Shown: positions 17,834-26,308, counted from the stretch's first letter. The stretch is 37,309 bases of DNA from an uncultured Alphaproteobacteria bacterium (GCA_902533625.1 CACAMI010000014.1:1-37309), one strand, 5' to 3'. Numbers and translations are program-made. Notes: generated from the letters alone by a model not told the origin.

Positions 17834-18325
17834 TTATGTTCCTGAATTTATGGTGATTGGTGTGCTGAATTTATGAATCTCAAGGTTATTACTAGTTTCT
17901 AACCTGTCTAATACAAGGAATGTCCCATCTTTTTCTAAGGGGCAGAGTACGCCGTGCCAGGTATTTGGATTAATATTTATACCTTGTTTGCCGTTCGTTC
18001 TAAATGCTCTAGGTCTTTCGGGATTATTTTTCTTATCAAAAGCAACAATTATTAAAAATGTCTCTCCATTTAAAGGCATAAAAGCTTGAGAGGCTAATGG
18101 ATGCCTTTCCATAAACTTTAGTTCAAAAGGCAAATTTTGGGCACTGCTCTCAAAAATTGAAAAGCCGGCAACATCATTTCTGTTAACCTTTAATGTTGAT
18201 AGATTGCCAAACTTCTTGCATTGATTTTCGTTTATTAATTCAAATTTTCTTTCATTTGTTTCGATAACATCCCCAAAAGGTGAAAAATTACTTTGGGTCA
18301 ATGGTTCTGTGCTAATTTCAGTCAT
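17834..18325 (-). CDS. allA: Ureidoglycolate lyase AllA
   Basis: From ATG 18325 the protein has 163 residues, normal for AllA, which splits ureidoglycolate into glyoxylate and urea. Conserved stretches are FSPFGDVIE near the N-terminus, MERHPLASQAFMPLNGETFLIIVA in the centre (cupin-fold core) and NTWHGVLCPL. The frame extends upstream to 18382, but ATG 18325 forms a classic ATGA overlap with the stop of the allantoinase/decarboxylase gene and fits the family N-terminus. The allantoate-degrading enzyme that would make its substrate is not in this window. Confidence 0.9.
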   Translation of the reverse strand: MTEISTEPLTQSNFSPFGDVIETNERKFELINENQCKKFGNLSTLKVNRNDVAGFSIFESSAQNLPFELKFMERHPLASQAFMPLNGETFLIIVAFDKKNNPERPRAFRTNGKQGININPNTWHGVLCPLEKDGTFLVLDRLETSNNLEIHKFSTPITINSGT

Positions 18326-19743
18326 AGCTTGCCAAAAATTTCTTTTAATCTTAATAGGGCAATTTTTTCTACCTCTCGGCAAGCTGTTTCAAATTCAATA
18401 GCTAAGCTACTGTTTTGGCGAATCTTAATATTCGCCAAAATTTCTTCTGGATTTTTATTTTTTACTGCCAATATAAAAGGGAATCCAAAATTTTTCCGAT
18501 AACTTTTATTTAAATTTAAGAATTCCTTTTTTTGTCTATCCGATAAACAGTTTAAACCCGCTGATTTTTGTTCTAACTTACTCTCTTTCGTGAGTTTGTT
18601 TTCTTCTGCAAGCTTTCCCGCGAGATCTGGGTGCGCTAATAAAGTGTCCAGTTTAGTTCTTCGATTGGCAAGTCGAAAATTTGTACACATAAATTGGTGT
18701 AAGCCACTTGCGGAGTTCATCTGTTCACTTAAGTTTTTTTCAAAAGTTTTAGTAGCAATCCATTTACTGTGCTCAAAAACATTTTGGAATGTTTTAGTAA
18801 ATTGCAGTTTGGTCATTTCAGAAGGACGATTATTAGACAAGCTGGGAGGAAAAGTTTTTTTCCAGAATTTTGCAATATCAATTCTTTTAGCATACCAAAC
18901 TTTATTATGTTTCTGTGTATATTCTATAAATTTTTTAATTGCTTGGACTCTACCTGGTCTACCTGCAAGCCTGCAATGGAGTCCAATTGACATCATTTTT
19001 GGGTAGCCTATTTTTCCTTCATAGTATAGGCAATCAAAGGTATCTTTAAGGTAATCATAAAATTGAGAACCAGAATTGAATCCTTGTGATGTTGCGAATC
19101 TCATGTCATTTGCATCCAAAGTATATGGGACAATTAAATTTTCAGTACCTTTATGATGGTGCCAATAAGGAAGTTCATCAGCATAACTGTCAGAAATGTA
19201 GTCAAAATTCCCATATTCACAAGCTATTTTGATTGTATTTGAAGAGCACCTTCCTAGATACCAACCTTTAGGCTTGGCGCCAGTTGTAGCTTCATGCAAC
19301 TTTAGTGCTTTATCAAAGAATTCCTTCTCTTTTTTTAAGGAAAAATCTCGATAATCAATCCACTTTAGTCCATGAGATGCAATTTCCCACCCAGAATCTA
19401 TCATCGCTCTTACTTGTAACGGAGAACGTGCTAATGCTTCTGCAACTCCATAAACTGTTACTGGAATTTTTGCATTTTTAAAAACATCTTTTAATCTCCA
19501 AAAGCCGACCCGCGCTCCATATTCGTATATGCTCTCCATGTTCCAGTGCCTTTGACCCTTCCAGGATTCTGCTCCAATTATTTCAGATAGAAATGCTTCT
19601 GAGCCTTCATCGCCATGAAGGATATTATTTTCGCCTCCTTCTTCGTAATTAATCACAAATTGTACAGCTATTACGGATTTGTTTGGCCAAAGGAATTTTG
19701 GTTTATTCTCTCCATAGCCCGTTAGGTCGCGCGGATATTTCAT
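18322..19743 (-). CDS. puuE: Bifunctional allantoinase (PuuE) / OHCU decarboxylase (UraD)
   Basis: The 473-residue protein is a two-domain fusion. Residues 1 to about 310 are a PuuE-type, polysaccharide-deacetylase-like allantoinase (MKYPRDLTGYGENKPKFLWPN, HWNMESIYEYGARVGFWRL, GLHCRLAGRPGRVQAI). Residues from about 312 are a UraD-type 2-oxo-4-hydroxy-4-carboxy-5-ureidoimidazoline decarboxylase, with the active-site histidine in FEHSKWIA and the motif LLAHPDLAGKLA. Together they convert OHCU to S-allantoin and then allantoate. Fusions of these two domains are known in proteobacteria. ATG 19743 has AAGG seven bases upstream and faces the divergent uraH gene. Confidence 0.9.
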   Translation of the reverse strand: MKYPRDLTGYGENKPKFLWPNKSVIAVQFVINYEEGGENNILHGDEGSEAFLSEIIGAESWKGQRHWNMESIYEYGARVGFWRLKDVFKNAKIPVTVYGVAEALARSPLQVRAMIDSGWEIASHGLKWIDYRDFSLKKEKEFFDKALKLHEATTGAKPKGWYLGRCSSNTIKIACEYGNFDYISDSYADELPYWHHHKGTENLIVPYTLDANDMRFATSQGFNSGSQFYDYLKDTFDCLYYEGKIGYPKMMSIGLHCRLAGRPGRVQAIKKFIEYTQKHNKVWYAKRIDIAKFWKKTFPPSLSNNRPSEMTKLQFTKTFQNVFEHSKWIATKTFEKNLSEQMNSASGLHQFMCTNFRLANRRTKLDTLLAHPDLAGKLAEENKLTKESKLEQKSAGLNCLSDRQKKEFLNLNKSYRKNFGFPFILAVKNKNPEEILANIKIRQNSSLAIEFETACREVEKIALLRLKEIFGKL

Positions 19744-19840
19744 TATTTACCTTATATCTTTTCTAAGCTATCAATTATGGTATTCTTATCTTAAACATAA
19801 ATGCACAAAATGAAAATTTTTTAGTTAATGGAGTGATCAT
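19744..19840. promoter_or_regulatory. Divergent promoter region of the urate/allantoin cluster
   Basis: This 97-bp AT-rich gap lies between the start of the allantoinase/decarboxylase gene (minus) and uraH (plus), so both purine-catabolic transcripts probably start here. Each gene has a visible ribosome-binding site (AAGG on the left, GGAG on the right). I could not identify a clear operator. Confidence 0.45.
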
Positions 19841-20197
19841 TTGCAAGGTTGGTTAAGTACTCATATTTTAGATACTTCCTCGGGGTTGCCTGCAGGAAAT
19901 GTTAAATTATTGTTGTCAATTTTAAAGGCAGACCGCCAGGAGCAGTTAGTTGAGACACATACAAATAGAGATGGGCGCACGGACACGCCATTGCTCGAGG
20001 GTGATAAATTTGTTTGTGGAATATACGAAATTTCTTTTTATATTGGGGACTATTTTGGAATGAGGAATAGTCAATCAACCAATAATTCATTCCTAAATGT
20101 TGTTCCTGTCCGCTTTGGCATTGAAGATGCTAGTAAGCATTATCACGTTCCGCTACTTGTTTCGCCATACGGGTATTCAACCTACCGGGGTAGCTAA
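19841..20197 (+). CDS. uraH: 5-hydroxyisourate hydrolase (transthyretin-like)
   Basis: The 118-residue transthyretin-related protein hydrolyses 5-hydroxyisourate to OHCU, the step after urate oxidation. It has the N-terminal signature STHILDTSSGLPAGNV and the C-terminal signature YHVPLLVSPYGYSTYRGS, ending in the catalytic Y-R-G-S tail. The start is TTG 19841, with GGAG seven bases upstream. No signal peptide is seen, so it is cytosolic, passing its product to the UraD domain encoded on the opposite strand. puuD follows after 21 bp. Confidence 0.93.
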   Translation: MQGWLSTHILDTSSGLPAGNVKLLLSILKADRQEQLVETHTNRDGRTDTPLLEGDKFVCGIYEISFYIGDYFGMRNSQSTNNSFLNVVPVRFGIEDASKHYHVPLLVSPYGYSTYRGS

Positions 20198-20218
20198 GTA
20201 ATAAGTTGAAGAGAAGCA

Positions 20219-21436
20219 ATGTTTGAATTTTATATCTGGAATTGGTTAGAATTATCTGTGAGATGGTTTCATGTTGTTGCGGGCATTGCTTGGGTTGGTT
20301 CTTCTTTTTATTTTATAGCATTAGATTTGGGCCTAAGAAAGAACTCTTCCCATTCAAAGGGTATTGAAGGAGAAGCTTGGCAAGTGCATGGAGGCGGTTT
20401 TTACCATCTCCAAAAATACAATGTAGCTCCACCTAATCTTCCCGATAATTTGACTTGGTTTAAATGGGAAAGCTATGCAACGTGGCTTTCTGGATTTGCT
20501 CTTCTTTCTATAGTTTACTATGGAGGAGCGGAGATGTTTCTAATAGATGTGGATGTATTGGACATTGATGTTTTTACTGCTGTATCAATATCTATCGTCT
20601 CACTTATGCTTGGATGGGTGGTTTATAATACAACCTGTAAATTTTTCCTGAGTGATTCCCAGACAGGCCTAATGATCCTTTTGTTTTTTATTTTAGCAAT
20701 TGTTTCATATGGATATACAGAGGTCTTTAGTGGAAGGGCTGCTATGATTCACATAGGTGCATTTACGGCTACGCTAATGTCCGCCAATGTATTTTTTATA
20801 ATTATTCCCAATCAGCGCATAGTAGTAGCTGATTTGAAGGCTGGGAAAGTGCCTGATAGTATTTACGGTAAGGTAGCAAAACAGAGGTCAACCCATAATA
20901 ACTACCTAACTTTGCCTGTACTTTTCTTAATGATCTCCATTCATTATCCACTAGTATACACTTCGGAGTTTAACTGGGTTATTGCGTTAATTATTTTTCT
21001 GACAGGTGTTTTAATAAGGCATTTTTTCAACTCGCAGCATGCGGGAAAAGGTTCTCCATATTGGACTTGGGCAGTCACTGTAATGCTTATTTTTATTGCA
21101 ATATTCTTAAGCACTTATCGACCGGAACACCTTAAGCCTGATTTGGACGAGGTAAAATTCAACGATGAATATGGAGAATTAATTAGTCTGGCAGGAGTTA
21201 CAGAGATTATATCTTATAGATGCACGATGTGCCATGCTAAGGAACCTCTTTGGGACAATATGTATGTTCCTCCCAAAGGCGTTATTTTAGAGACTTCTGA
21301 TGATGTATTAAAGTACGCAAGACAAATTTATATTCACGCTGCAATCAGCAATTCTATGCCGCCTAATAACTTGAGTGCGATGGAGCCAGAGGAAAGGTTG
21401 ATTTTGGCTAAATGGTATGAAGAGATAAAAAAATAA
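20219..21436 (+). CDS. puuD: Membrane urate hydroxylase PuuD with C-terminal cytochrome c domain
   Basis: The 405-residue protein begins WNWLELSVRWFHVVAGIAWVGSSFYFIALD and contains about eight to nine hydrophobic spans, followed by a small C-terminal cytochrome c domain. That domain has CTMCH at residues 335-339 and a candidate axial Met in SMPPN near 380. This is the architecture of PuuD, which oxidises urate to 5-hydroxyisourate and passes electrons toward the respiratory chain instead of making peroxide as soluble uricase does. ATG 20219 has GAGAAG upstream. It sits between uraH and the M19-like gene on the same strand. Confidence 0.92.
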   Translation: MFEFYIWNWLELSVRWFHVVAGIAWVGSSFYFIALDLGLRKNSSHSKGIEGEAWQVHGGGFYHLQKYNVAPPNLPDNLTWFKWESYATWLSGFALLSIVYYGGAEMFLIDVDVLDIDVFTAVSISIVSLMLGWVVYNTTCKFFLSDSQTGLMILLFFILAIVSYGYTEVFSGRAAMIHIGAFTATLMSANVFFIIIPNQRIVVADLKAGKVPDSIYGKVAKQRSTHNNYLTLPVLFLMISIHYPLVYTSEFNWVIALIIFLTGVLIRHFFNSQHAGKGSPYWTWAVTVMLIFIAIFLSTYRPEHLKPDLDEVKFNDEYGELISLAGVTEIISYRCTMCHAKEPLWDNMYVPPKGVILETSDDVLKYARQIYIHAAISNSMPPNNLSAMEPEERLILAKWYEEIKK

Positions 21437-21462
21437 TAGGTTTTTAAAATGGGGCGAACTTA

Positions 21463-22434
21463 ATGGATTACAAAATTGATTGTCTCCAATATGCAAATTG
21501 GTCTGAAAAGATTTTTTTGGAGCTTCGAGAGGGTGGCCTTGATGCAGTACATGTTACTATTGCCTATCATGAGACTTTCAGAGAAACCATTTTAAATCTT
21601 GAAAGATGGTATGGTTATTTTGAGGAATACCACGAATTAATTTTTCAAGGTTTTAGTGCGAGTGATATATCTAAAGCTAAGAAGTTAGGTAAAACTGCGA
21701 TTTTTTTCGGATTTCAAAACCCATCACCTATTGAAGATGATATTGGGCTTTTGGAAGTTTGGCACAAGCTTGGTGTGAGGTTCATTCAGTTGACCTATAA
21801 TAATCAATCTTTGCTAGCATCTGGCTGCTATGAAAATGAAGACATGGGTTTGACTAGAATGGGCAAGGAAGTCATAAGAGAAATGAATCGGTTAGGTATT
21901 ATCATCGATATGAGTCATTCAGGAGAGAATTCAACACTTGAGGCGATAGAGTTTTCTCAGGCCCCAATTGTTATTAGTCATGCAAATGCTGCTTTTTGGC
22001 ATCCGGCAAAAAGAAATAAATCTAAGTCTGTTTTAGAGGCATTAAGTAGGAATGAAGGGATGATAGGATTTTCGCTTTACCCGCACCATTTAAAGGAAGG
22101 ATCTAATTGTAGTATGGAAAGCTTCTGTCGAATGATTTATGATTGTGCCGAAACAATGGGCATAGAAAAATTGGGCATAGGTTCAGATCTTTGTCAAGAT
22201 CAACCGGACAGCGTGGTAGAATGGATGAGAAATGGCAGATGGACAAAATCAAAAGACTTTGGAGAGGGTTCAAGGGAGTCGCCTGGATTTCCGGAAATGC
22301 CCTCTTGGTACAAAGGTAATAAAGACTTTGAAATTTTGGCCCAAGGATTAAGAAATGTAGGTTTTGATGTGGCAGAAGTAGCCAATATAATGGGAAATAA
22401 CTGGTTTCACTTTTTTGAAAAGAATTTTAATTAA
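21463..22434 (+). CDS. M19 (renal dipeptidase) family protein, divergent active site
   Basis: The 323-residue protein is recognisable as an M19 membrane-dipeptidase homologue: GVRFIQLTYNNQSLLASG, REMNRLGIIIDMSHSGENS, PIVISHANAAFWHPAKRN and KLGIGSDLCQDQPDSV. The two C-terminal metal-ligand histidines (in DMSHS and ISHAN) are present. The N-terminal His-x-Asp of the DGHND motif is absent (the region reads KIDCLQYANW), and the bridging Glu of the usual IEGG motif aligns with Gln in GFQNPSP. No signal peptide or lipobox is seen, so it is probably cytosolic. Dipeptidase activity is therefore doubtful; a single-metal hydrolase on another amide is possible. It follows puuD by 26 bp and may be co-transcribed with it. 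Confidence 0.8.
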   Translation: MDYKIDCLQYANWSEKIFLELREGGLDAVHVTIAYHETFRETILNLERWYGYFEEYHELIFQGFSASDISKAKKLGKTAIFFGFQNPSPIEDDIGLLEVWHKLGVRFIQLTYNNQSLLASGCYENEDMGLTRMGKEVIREMNRLGIIIDMSHSGENSTLEAIEFSQAPIVISHANAAFWHPAKRNKSKSVLEALSRNEGMIGFSLYPHHLKEGSNCSMESFCRMIYDCAETMGIEKLGIGSDLCQDQPDSVVEWMRNGRWTKSKDFGEGSRESPGFPEMPSWYKGNKDFEILAQGLRNVGFDVAEVANIMGNNWFHFFEKNFN

Positions 22435-22502
22435 GTGGGCATTGATCTGGGGTATTCTAAGGTTTAGCAGTGGCTGGAGATAAAGCTACTAAGTAGAGAA
22501 AA

Positions 22503-24197
22503 ATGAAATATAAACATAAAATAGAAGAAAAAATTAATTTTTACCGCTCTCCTGATAAGGTGATGAAACTGGCCAGAATCGGTTCATTTCATCAAACTCG
22601 TTTAAGTTTCATGAGGCAACTTTTACGCCGCATTTTTTCTGAGAAATGGAATTTTCTATATCACGATTGGAGTCTTGATGGAAACGGGTTTGGTCATGTA
22701 GTTTTTTCAGTAGAGACGCCTTCCAGAGTATATTCACTAGTAGCTTTTTCGCATGATTTACCTCCTAATAAACGTTCAGACAGGGTTATTGCAACGGAGT
22801 GGGATTTAACTTTCGCTTTGGTCAAAGGGGTGCCCAGTTCTAAAGAAATTAAGAAACTTGCGAAAGAAGTTCCATTTCAAGAGGCAGGAAGGTTATCGGA
22901 GAATGAACTTGTCCTGGGTAGAGCAAATAGGTCTGTTAGGTTGTGGGAATCTGTTGTAGAAAAATTGTCCTCAGGTAGTCAACCTTCAATGGATGAGGTT
23001 AAGGATGTAGGCTATCTGATGAGAACAACAGCAGTATATGGTTCTGGAAAATTTGGGTTGGCTGATCGATCCACTATTGAGACTTATGAAGAGTTTTTCG
23101 CTCCATTTCAAGTAGAGCTATTAGCAGTTTTTCTGTTAAGGAACGTGGTTTTTGATTTGGTCGATTATTTTGCTAAAATTAAAGGAGGTTCAAGGGCAGT
23201 GACCCTTAGCAATGAACTAAAGAAAGTTATTGGTATTGGAAACTCCACTGGATTAGGAATGGCTTCATTTTTGGTCCACCATCCTGAACTGCTAAACAGA
23301 TGGATTTCAGCAAGAGAATGTGCGGTTACCAAAGTACTAGAATTGGAAAGTATTTCTCAAAGGGAATTTGACTTGTTTAAAGAGTTGCTCAAAAGGTCTC
23401 GAGATAATGTGAAAAATTGGAAATCTGTAAGCCCAAGCCAAATTAAAAGGATTGATGTTTTAGGGTCAGAACTTGCAGAATTAATTAATTTTTCAGCTGA
23501 GTTTGATTTTAAAATATCAAGACCTTGGCTAACCTTATTTACTTGGGTTGAAAAGAAATTTTCGTTAGAAACTCAGGAACTTTCTGCCTCGCTTATTTTG
23601 GAGCCTTACGGAAAGTTAATTGACGAGTTGGGGTTGGAGATGTCTTTTCAAAGTGGAAACATGCCAGTCATTAATGGTCGCCGAACTTGTGCAGAAATTA
23701 GACTGGAAATTGAAGATAATTTTTCTTGGGCAATAGAGGTTGATTATGAAGACAAGGATCAATCAGCTAGGTTCTGGTATTACTCTCAAACTAAGCTTGA
23801 ACCTCGATTGGGTGAAAGATATGAAGAGGAGGGTTCTCATCTCGAGGAACCTTTAGCTGTCGGAAGAGATATAAAATATTTTTATTGCCAGTTGTTAGAA
23901 GTTCGAGGGGATAGACTTTTGGCTGATTACCTTATGGAATATCCCGAACATAGGCTTGCGGCAAAAAGGGTTTTAACTAGTAAAAGTATGCCCTATGGAG
24001 AAATAAGAGATAATTTAATTTCCAAAAATATGAAACCTTTGGATATGCTTAGGTGCAAATTATCTTTTTTTGGAGCAACAAAGTTTGATCCAAGGTCGGA
24101 TCGGTGGGTAAGAATATGTATGTATCAAAATGCTCCCTTAGCAGGGTCAGATTGTTCCTTATACGATGACTTTTGGCCTTATCCAGATAAAGCCTAA
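22503..24197 (+). CDS. Protein of unknown function, 564 aa
   Basis: I do not recognise this protein's function. The 564 residues look soluble, rich in charged residues, without signal peptide, membrane span or familiar catalytic motif. Notable stretches are FHQTRLSFMRQLLRRIFSEK near residue 30, ATEWDLTFALVKG near 97, DVGYLMRTTAVYGSGKFGLADR near 170 and GLGMASFLVHHPELLNRW near 255. The R-T-T-A-V-Y-G-S-G-K-F-G block looks like a conserved core. ATG 22503 is 68 bp after the M19-like gene, and the stop is two bases before the next gene, so the two unknown proteins are probably made together. The codon composition resembles its neighbours, so I see no sign of recent transfer. Confidence 0.75.
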   Translation: MKYKHKIEEKINFYRSPDKVMKLARIGSFHQTRLSFMRQLLRRIFSEKWNFLYHDWSLDGNGFGHVVFSVETPSRVYSLVAFSHDLPPNKRSDRVIATEWDLTFALVKGVPSSKEIKKLAKEVPFQEAGRLSENELVLGRANRSVRLWESVVEKLSSGSQPSMDEVKDVGYLMRTTAVYGSGKFGLADRSTIETYEEFFAPFQVELLAVFLLRNVVFDLVDYFAKIKGGSRAVTLSNELKKVIGIGNSTGLGMASFLVHHPELLNRWISARECAVTKVLELESISQREFDLFKELLKRSRDNVKNWKSVSPSQIKRIDVLGSELAELINFSAEFDFKISRPWLTLFTWVEKKFSLETQELSASLILEPYGKLIDELGLEMSFQSGNMPVINGRRTCAEIRLEIEDNFSWAIEVDYEDKDQSARFWYYSQTKLEPRLGERYEEEGSHLEEPLAVGRDIKYFYCQLLEVRGDRLLADYLMEYPEHRLAAKRVLTSKSMPYGEIRDNLISKNMKPLDMLRCKLSFFGATKFDPRSDRWVRICMYQNAPLAGSDCSLYDDFWPYPDKA

Positions 24198-24199
24198 TC

Positions 24200-24838
24200 A
24201 TGTATTCTTTAGGAGAAGTTGAAGCCCTCTCTAAAAAAGCAAGTAAAGCCGCAGGGCTAAGCTGGGGTGAGGCAGCAGAAGTCGGACGTGCAATTAGAAG
24301 CTTGGCCAAATTCGAATTGCCGAGTGTGGAGGCATTTACTCCATTTTTGAATGATTTTTTTCAAAGAAAGATTTATAGGCCTAATACACTCGAAGAATTA
24401 AAGTCAAACGGCAAACCTCTGGTTGGATTTTTTCTAGGATTATATATCATCGATTTTGAATTTTTTAGACCTAAGGCAGAAAAAGTTAAGGTGCTCAGAT
24501 TTGAAAAGGTAATTCAACCTTTAACTCTTTTGGGTGTCCTTCTGCCCATCGTAAATAATGGTGTGAAGTTAGAAGTATTTTGGAAGAACTTTTCTTTTTC
24601 TGCTTCTCCCAATGCGCATGAACAGCATGGAAAAAACGACAATCCCAAATTGGAACAAACCCTATCTATTCACTTCTCAATCTGTAAAGAAAAGAAATTA
24701 GATTCATTTATAAATAGGATTAGGGTAAAAAGAAAGGATTGGAAAAATCTGGAAGAGCTGGCTTTTAAAACGTATGTTCCTGAGAGTAAGATTTCGAGGG
24801 AAAAGGGTGCTGGTTCTGGAGATTTAATTGATGACTAA
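24200..24838 (+). CDS. Protein of unknown function, DUF3726-like, 212 aa
   Basis: The N-terminus (SLGEVEALSKKASKAAGLSWGEAAEVGRAIRSLAKF) resembles, from memory, the DUF3726 family, a domain of unknown function in proteobacteria. The rest is soluble and charged, ending in a basic segment and a glycine/serine-rich tail. ATG 24200 is two bases after the stop of the 564-residue protein, so the pair is almost certainly co-translated and may form a complex. CoA-transferase genes follow after 87 bp. No catalytic motif is visible. The family name is a moderate-confidence recollection, not a search result. Confidence 0.7.
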   Translation: MYSLGEVEALSKKASKAAGLSWGEAAEVGRAIRSLAKFELPSVEAFTPFLNDFFQRKIYRPNTLEELKSNGKPLVGFFLGLYIIDFEFFRPKAEKVKVLRFEKVIQPLTLLGVLLPIVNNGVKLEVFWKNFSFSASPNAHEQHGKNDNPKLEQTLSIHFSICKEKKLDSFINRIRVKRKDWKNLEELAFKTYVPESKISREKGAGSGDLIDD

Positions 24839-24925
24839 ATCTCTTGTATTTTTAAAAGGATTTGTTGCGAAAATCTTAGAATCTATCTAGTCTTTAAAAT
24901 AATCTAATTGATTGGAGCTAAGGTA

Positions 24926-25621
24926 ATGGGGAAAATTTATAAGTCTGCTTCAGAAGCTTTGGATGGCATACTATTTGATGGTATGTCTATAGCTTCAGGT
25001 GGATTCGGACTATGTGGTATTCCAGAAAATTCAATAAATGCCATTAAAGAATCAGGAGTAAAAAACCTCACCGTTGCTTCTAATAATGCTGGGGTTGACG
25101 ATTTTGGTTTAGGCATTTTGCTTCAAACAAAACAGGTAAAAAAAATGATCAGTTCTTATGTAGGTGAGAATGCAGAATTCATGCGACAATATCTTGGGGG
25201 AGAACTAGAATTAGAATTTAATCCTCAGGGCACTTTAGCAGAGCGTATGAGAGCTGGAGGGGCTGGAATACCAGGATTTTATACAAAAACTGGAGTCGGG
25301 ACAGTAATAGCAGAAGGAAAAGAGCATAAAGAATTTGGTGGAGATATGTATATTCTTGAGACAGGATTGGTTATGGATTTATCCATTGTAAAAGCATGGA
25401 AAGGCGATGAGGCCGGAAATTTGATCTATAATAAGACGGCAAGAAATTTTAACCCCAATGCTGCAACTTGTGGAAAAATATGCATTGCAGAAGTTGAAGA
25501 ACTTGTTCCAGTTGGACAGTTGGATCCAGATCACATTCATACTCCTGGGATTTTTGTAAACCGAATATTTATGGGTTCTCATGAAAAAAGAATTGAAAAC
25601 CGAACCATTAGTGAAAGGTAA
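24926..25621 (+). CDS. scoA: 3-oxoacid CoA-transferase subunit A
   Basis: From ATG 24926 the subunit has 231 residues and matches family I CoA-transferase alpha chains: the glycine-rich GMSIASGGFGLCGIPENSI near residue 20, NNAGVDDFGLGILL, SYVGENAEFMRQYL, and PQGTLAERMRAGGAGIPGFYT. Together with subunit B it moves CoA from succinyl-CoA to acetoacetate or a similar 3-oxoacid. The frame extends to TTG 24908, but ATG 24926 has GGAG eight bases upstream and gives the usual N-terminus. Subunit B begins five bases after its stop. It could activate acetoacetate from HMG-CoA lyase. Confidence 0.92.
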   Translation: MGKIYKSASEALDGILFDGMSIASGGFGLCGIPENSINAIKESGVKNLTVASNNAGVDDFGLGILLQTKQVKKMISSYVGENAEFMRQYLGGELELEFNPQGTLAERMRAGGAGIPGFYTKTGVGTVIAEGKEHKEFGGDMYILETGLVMDLSIVKAWKGDEAGNLIYNKTARNFNPNAATCGKICIAEVEELVPVGQLDPDHIHTPGIFVNRIFMGSHEKRIENRTISER

Positions 25622-25626
25622 AGTAA

Positions 25627-26253
25627 ATGTGGGATCGCAATCAGATGGCTTCTAGGGCAGCATTAGAGCTTGCAGATGGTATGTACGTGAATTTAGGAAT
25701 TGGTATTCCTACACTTGTTTCAAATTATATACCTGAAGGAATAGACGTTACGCTTCAATCGGAAAATGGAATGCTTGGAATGGGTCCATTTCCAACAGAA
25801 GAAAGGATTGATCCGGATCTGATTAACGCGGGTAAGCAAACTATAACTGAATTAGAAAGAACTAGCTATTTTTCGAGCGCAGATAGTTTTTCCATGATCA
25901 GGGGAGGTCATATCGATATGGCGATACTTGGTGCGATGGAAGTTTCTGAAAAAGGAGATCTTGCAAACTGGATGATACCGGGGAAGCTTGTTAAGGGTAT
26001 GGGCGGAGCCATGGATTTGGTTGCAGGAGTAAAACGTGTAATCGTTATTATGGATCATACAAACAAGAGTGGTGACAGTAAAATTTTAAAAGAATGCACG
26101 CTGCCATTGACAGGAAAATCTGTAGTTCATCAAATTATCACTAATCTATGTGTTTTTAATGTGAAACAAGATGGTTTGGAAATCATTGAATATGCCGATG
26201 GTGTTGATAGGAAAAAAATTGAAGAGGCTACTGAAGCAAAGATTTTAAATTAA
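25627..26253 (+). CDS. scoB: 3-oxoacid CoA-transferase subunit B
   Basis: The 208-residue beta chain carries the catalytic glutamate in LQSENGMLGMGP near residue 46, preceded by NLGIGIPTLVSNYIPEG. GHIDMAILGAMEVSEKGDLANWMIPGK and GMGGAMDLVAGVKRVIVIMDH are also typical. The glutamate forms the enzyme-CoA thioester in acetoacetate activation. ATG 25627 follows scoA by five bases. An 11-bp inverted repeat beyond the stop may mark the end of the transcript. Substrate preference among 3-oxoacids cannot be read from sequence alone. Confidence 0.92.
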   Translation: MWDRNQMASRAALELADGMYVNLGIGIPTLVSNYIPEGIDVTLQSENGMLGMGPFPTEERIDPDLINAGKQTITELERTSYFSSADSFSMIRGGHIDMAILGAMEVSEKGDLANWMIPGKLVKGMGGAMDLVAGVKRVIVIMDHTNKSGDSKILKECTLPLTGKSVVHQIITNLCVFNVKQDGLEIIEYADGVDRKKIEEATEAKILN

Positions 26254-26256
26254 TTT

Positions 26257-26308
26257 AAAGCCTAAATTCTCAATTATGAGTAATTATGATTTATATTATT
26301 TAGGCTTT
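26257..26308 (+). terminator. Inverted repeat after scoB, possible terminator
   Basis: AAAGCCTAAAT at 26257-26267 is perfectly complementary to ATTTAGGCTTT at 26298-26308, giving an 11-bp stem with a 30-base AT-rich loop, starting 3 bp after the scoB stop. The loop is long and there is no clean T-run after the stem, so it may be a weak terminator or an RNA-stabilising structure rather than a standard intrinsic terminator. Confidence 0.4.

Noticed and set aside
18326-18382. Longer AllA starting at 18382
   Set aside because: ATG 18325 makes an ATGA overlap with the preceding gene and gives normal AllA length; the extra 19 residues are not conserved.
18590-19006. Plus-strand frame of 138 codons inside the allantoinase/decarboxylase gene
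   Set aside because: A shadow of the conserved UraD/PuuE coding sequence, with no homology that I recognise.
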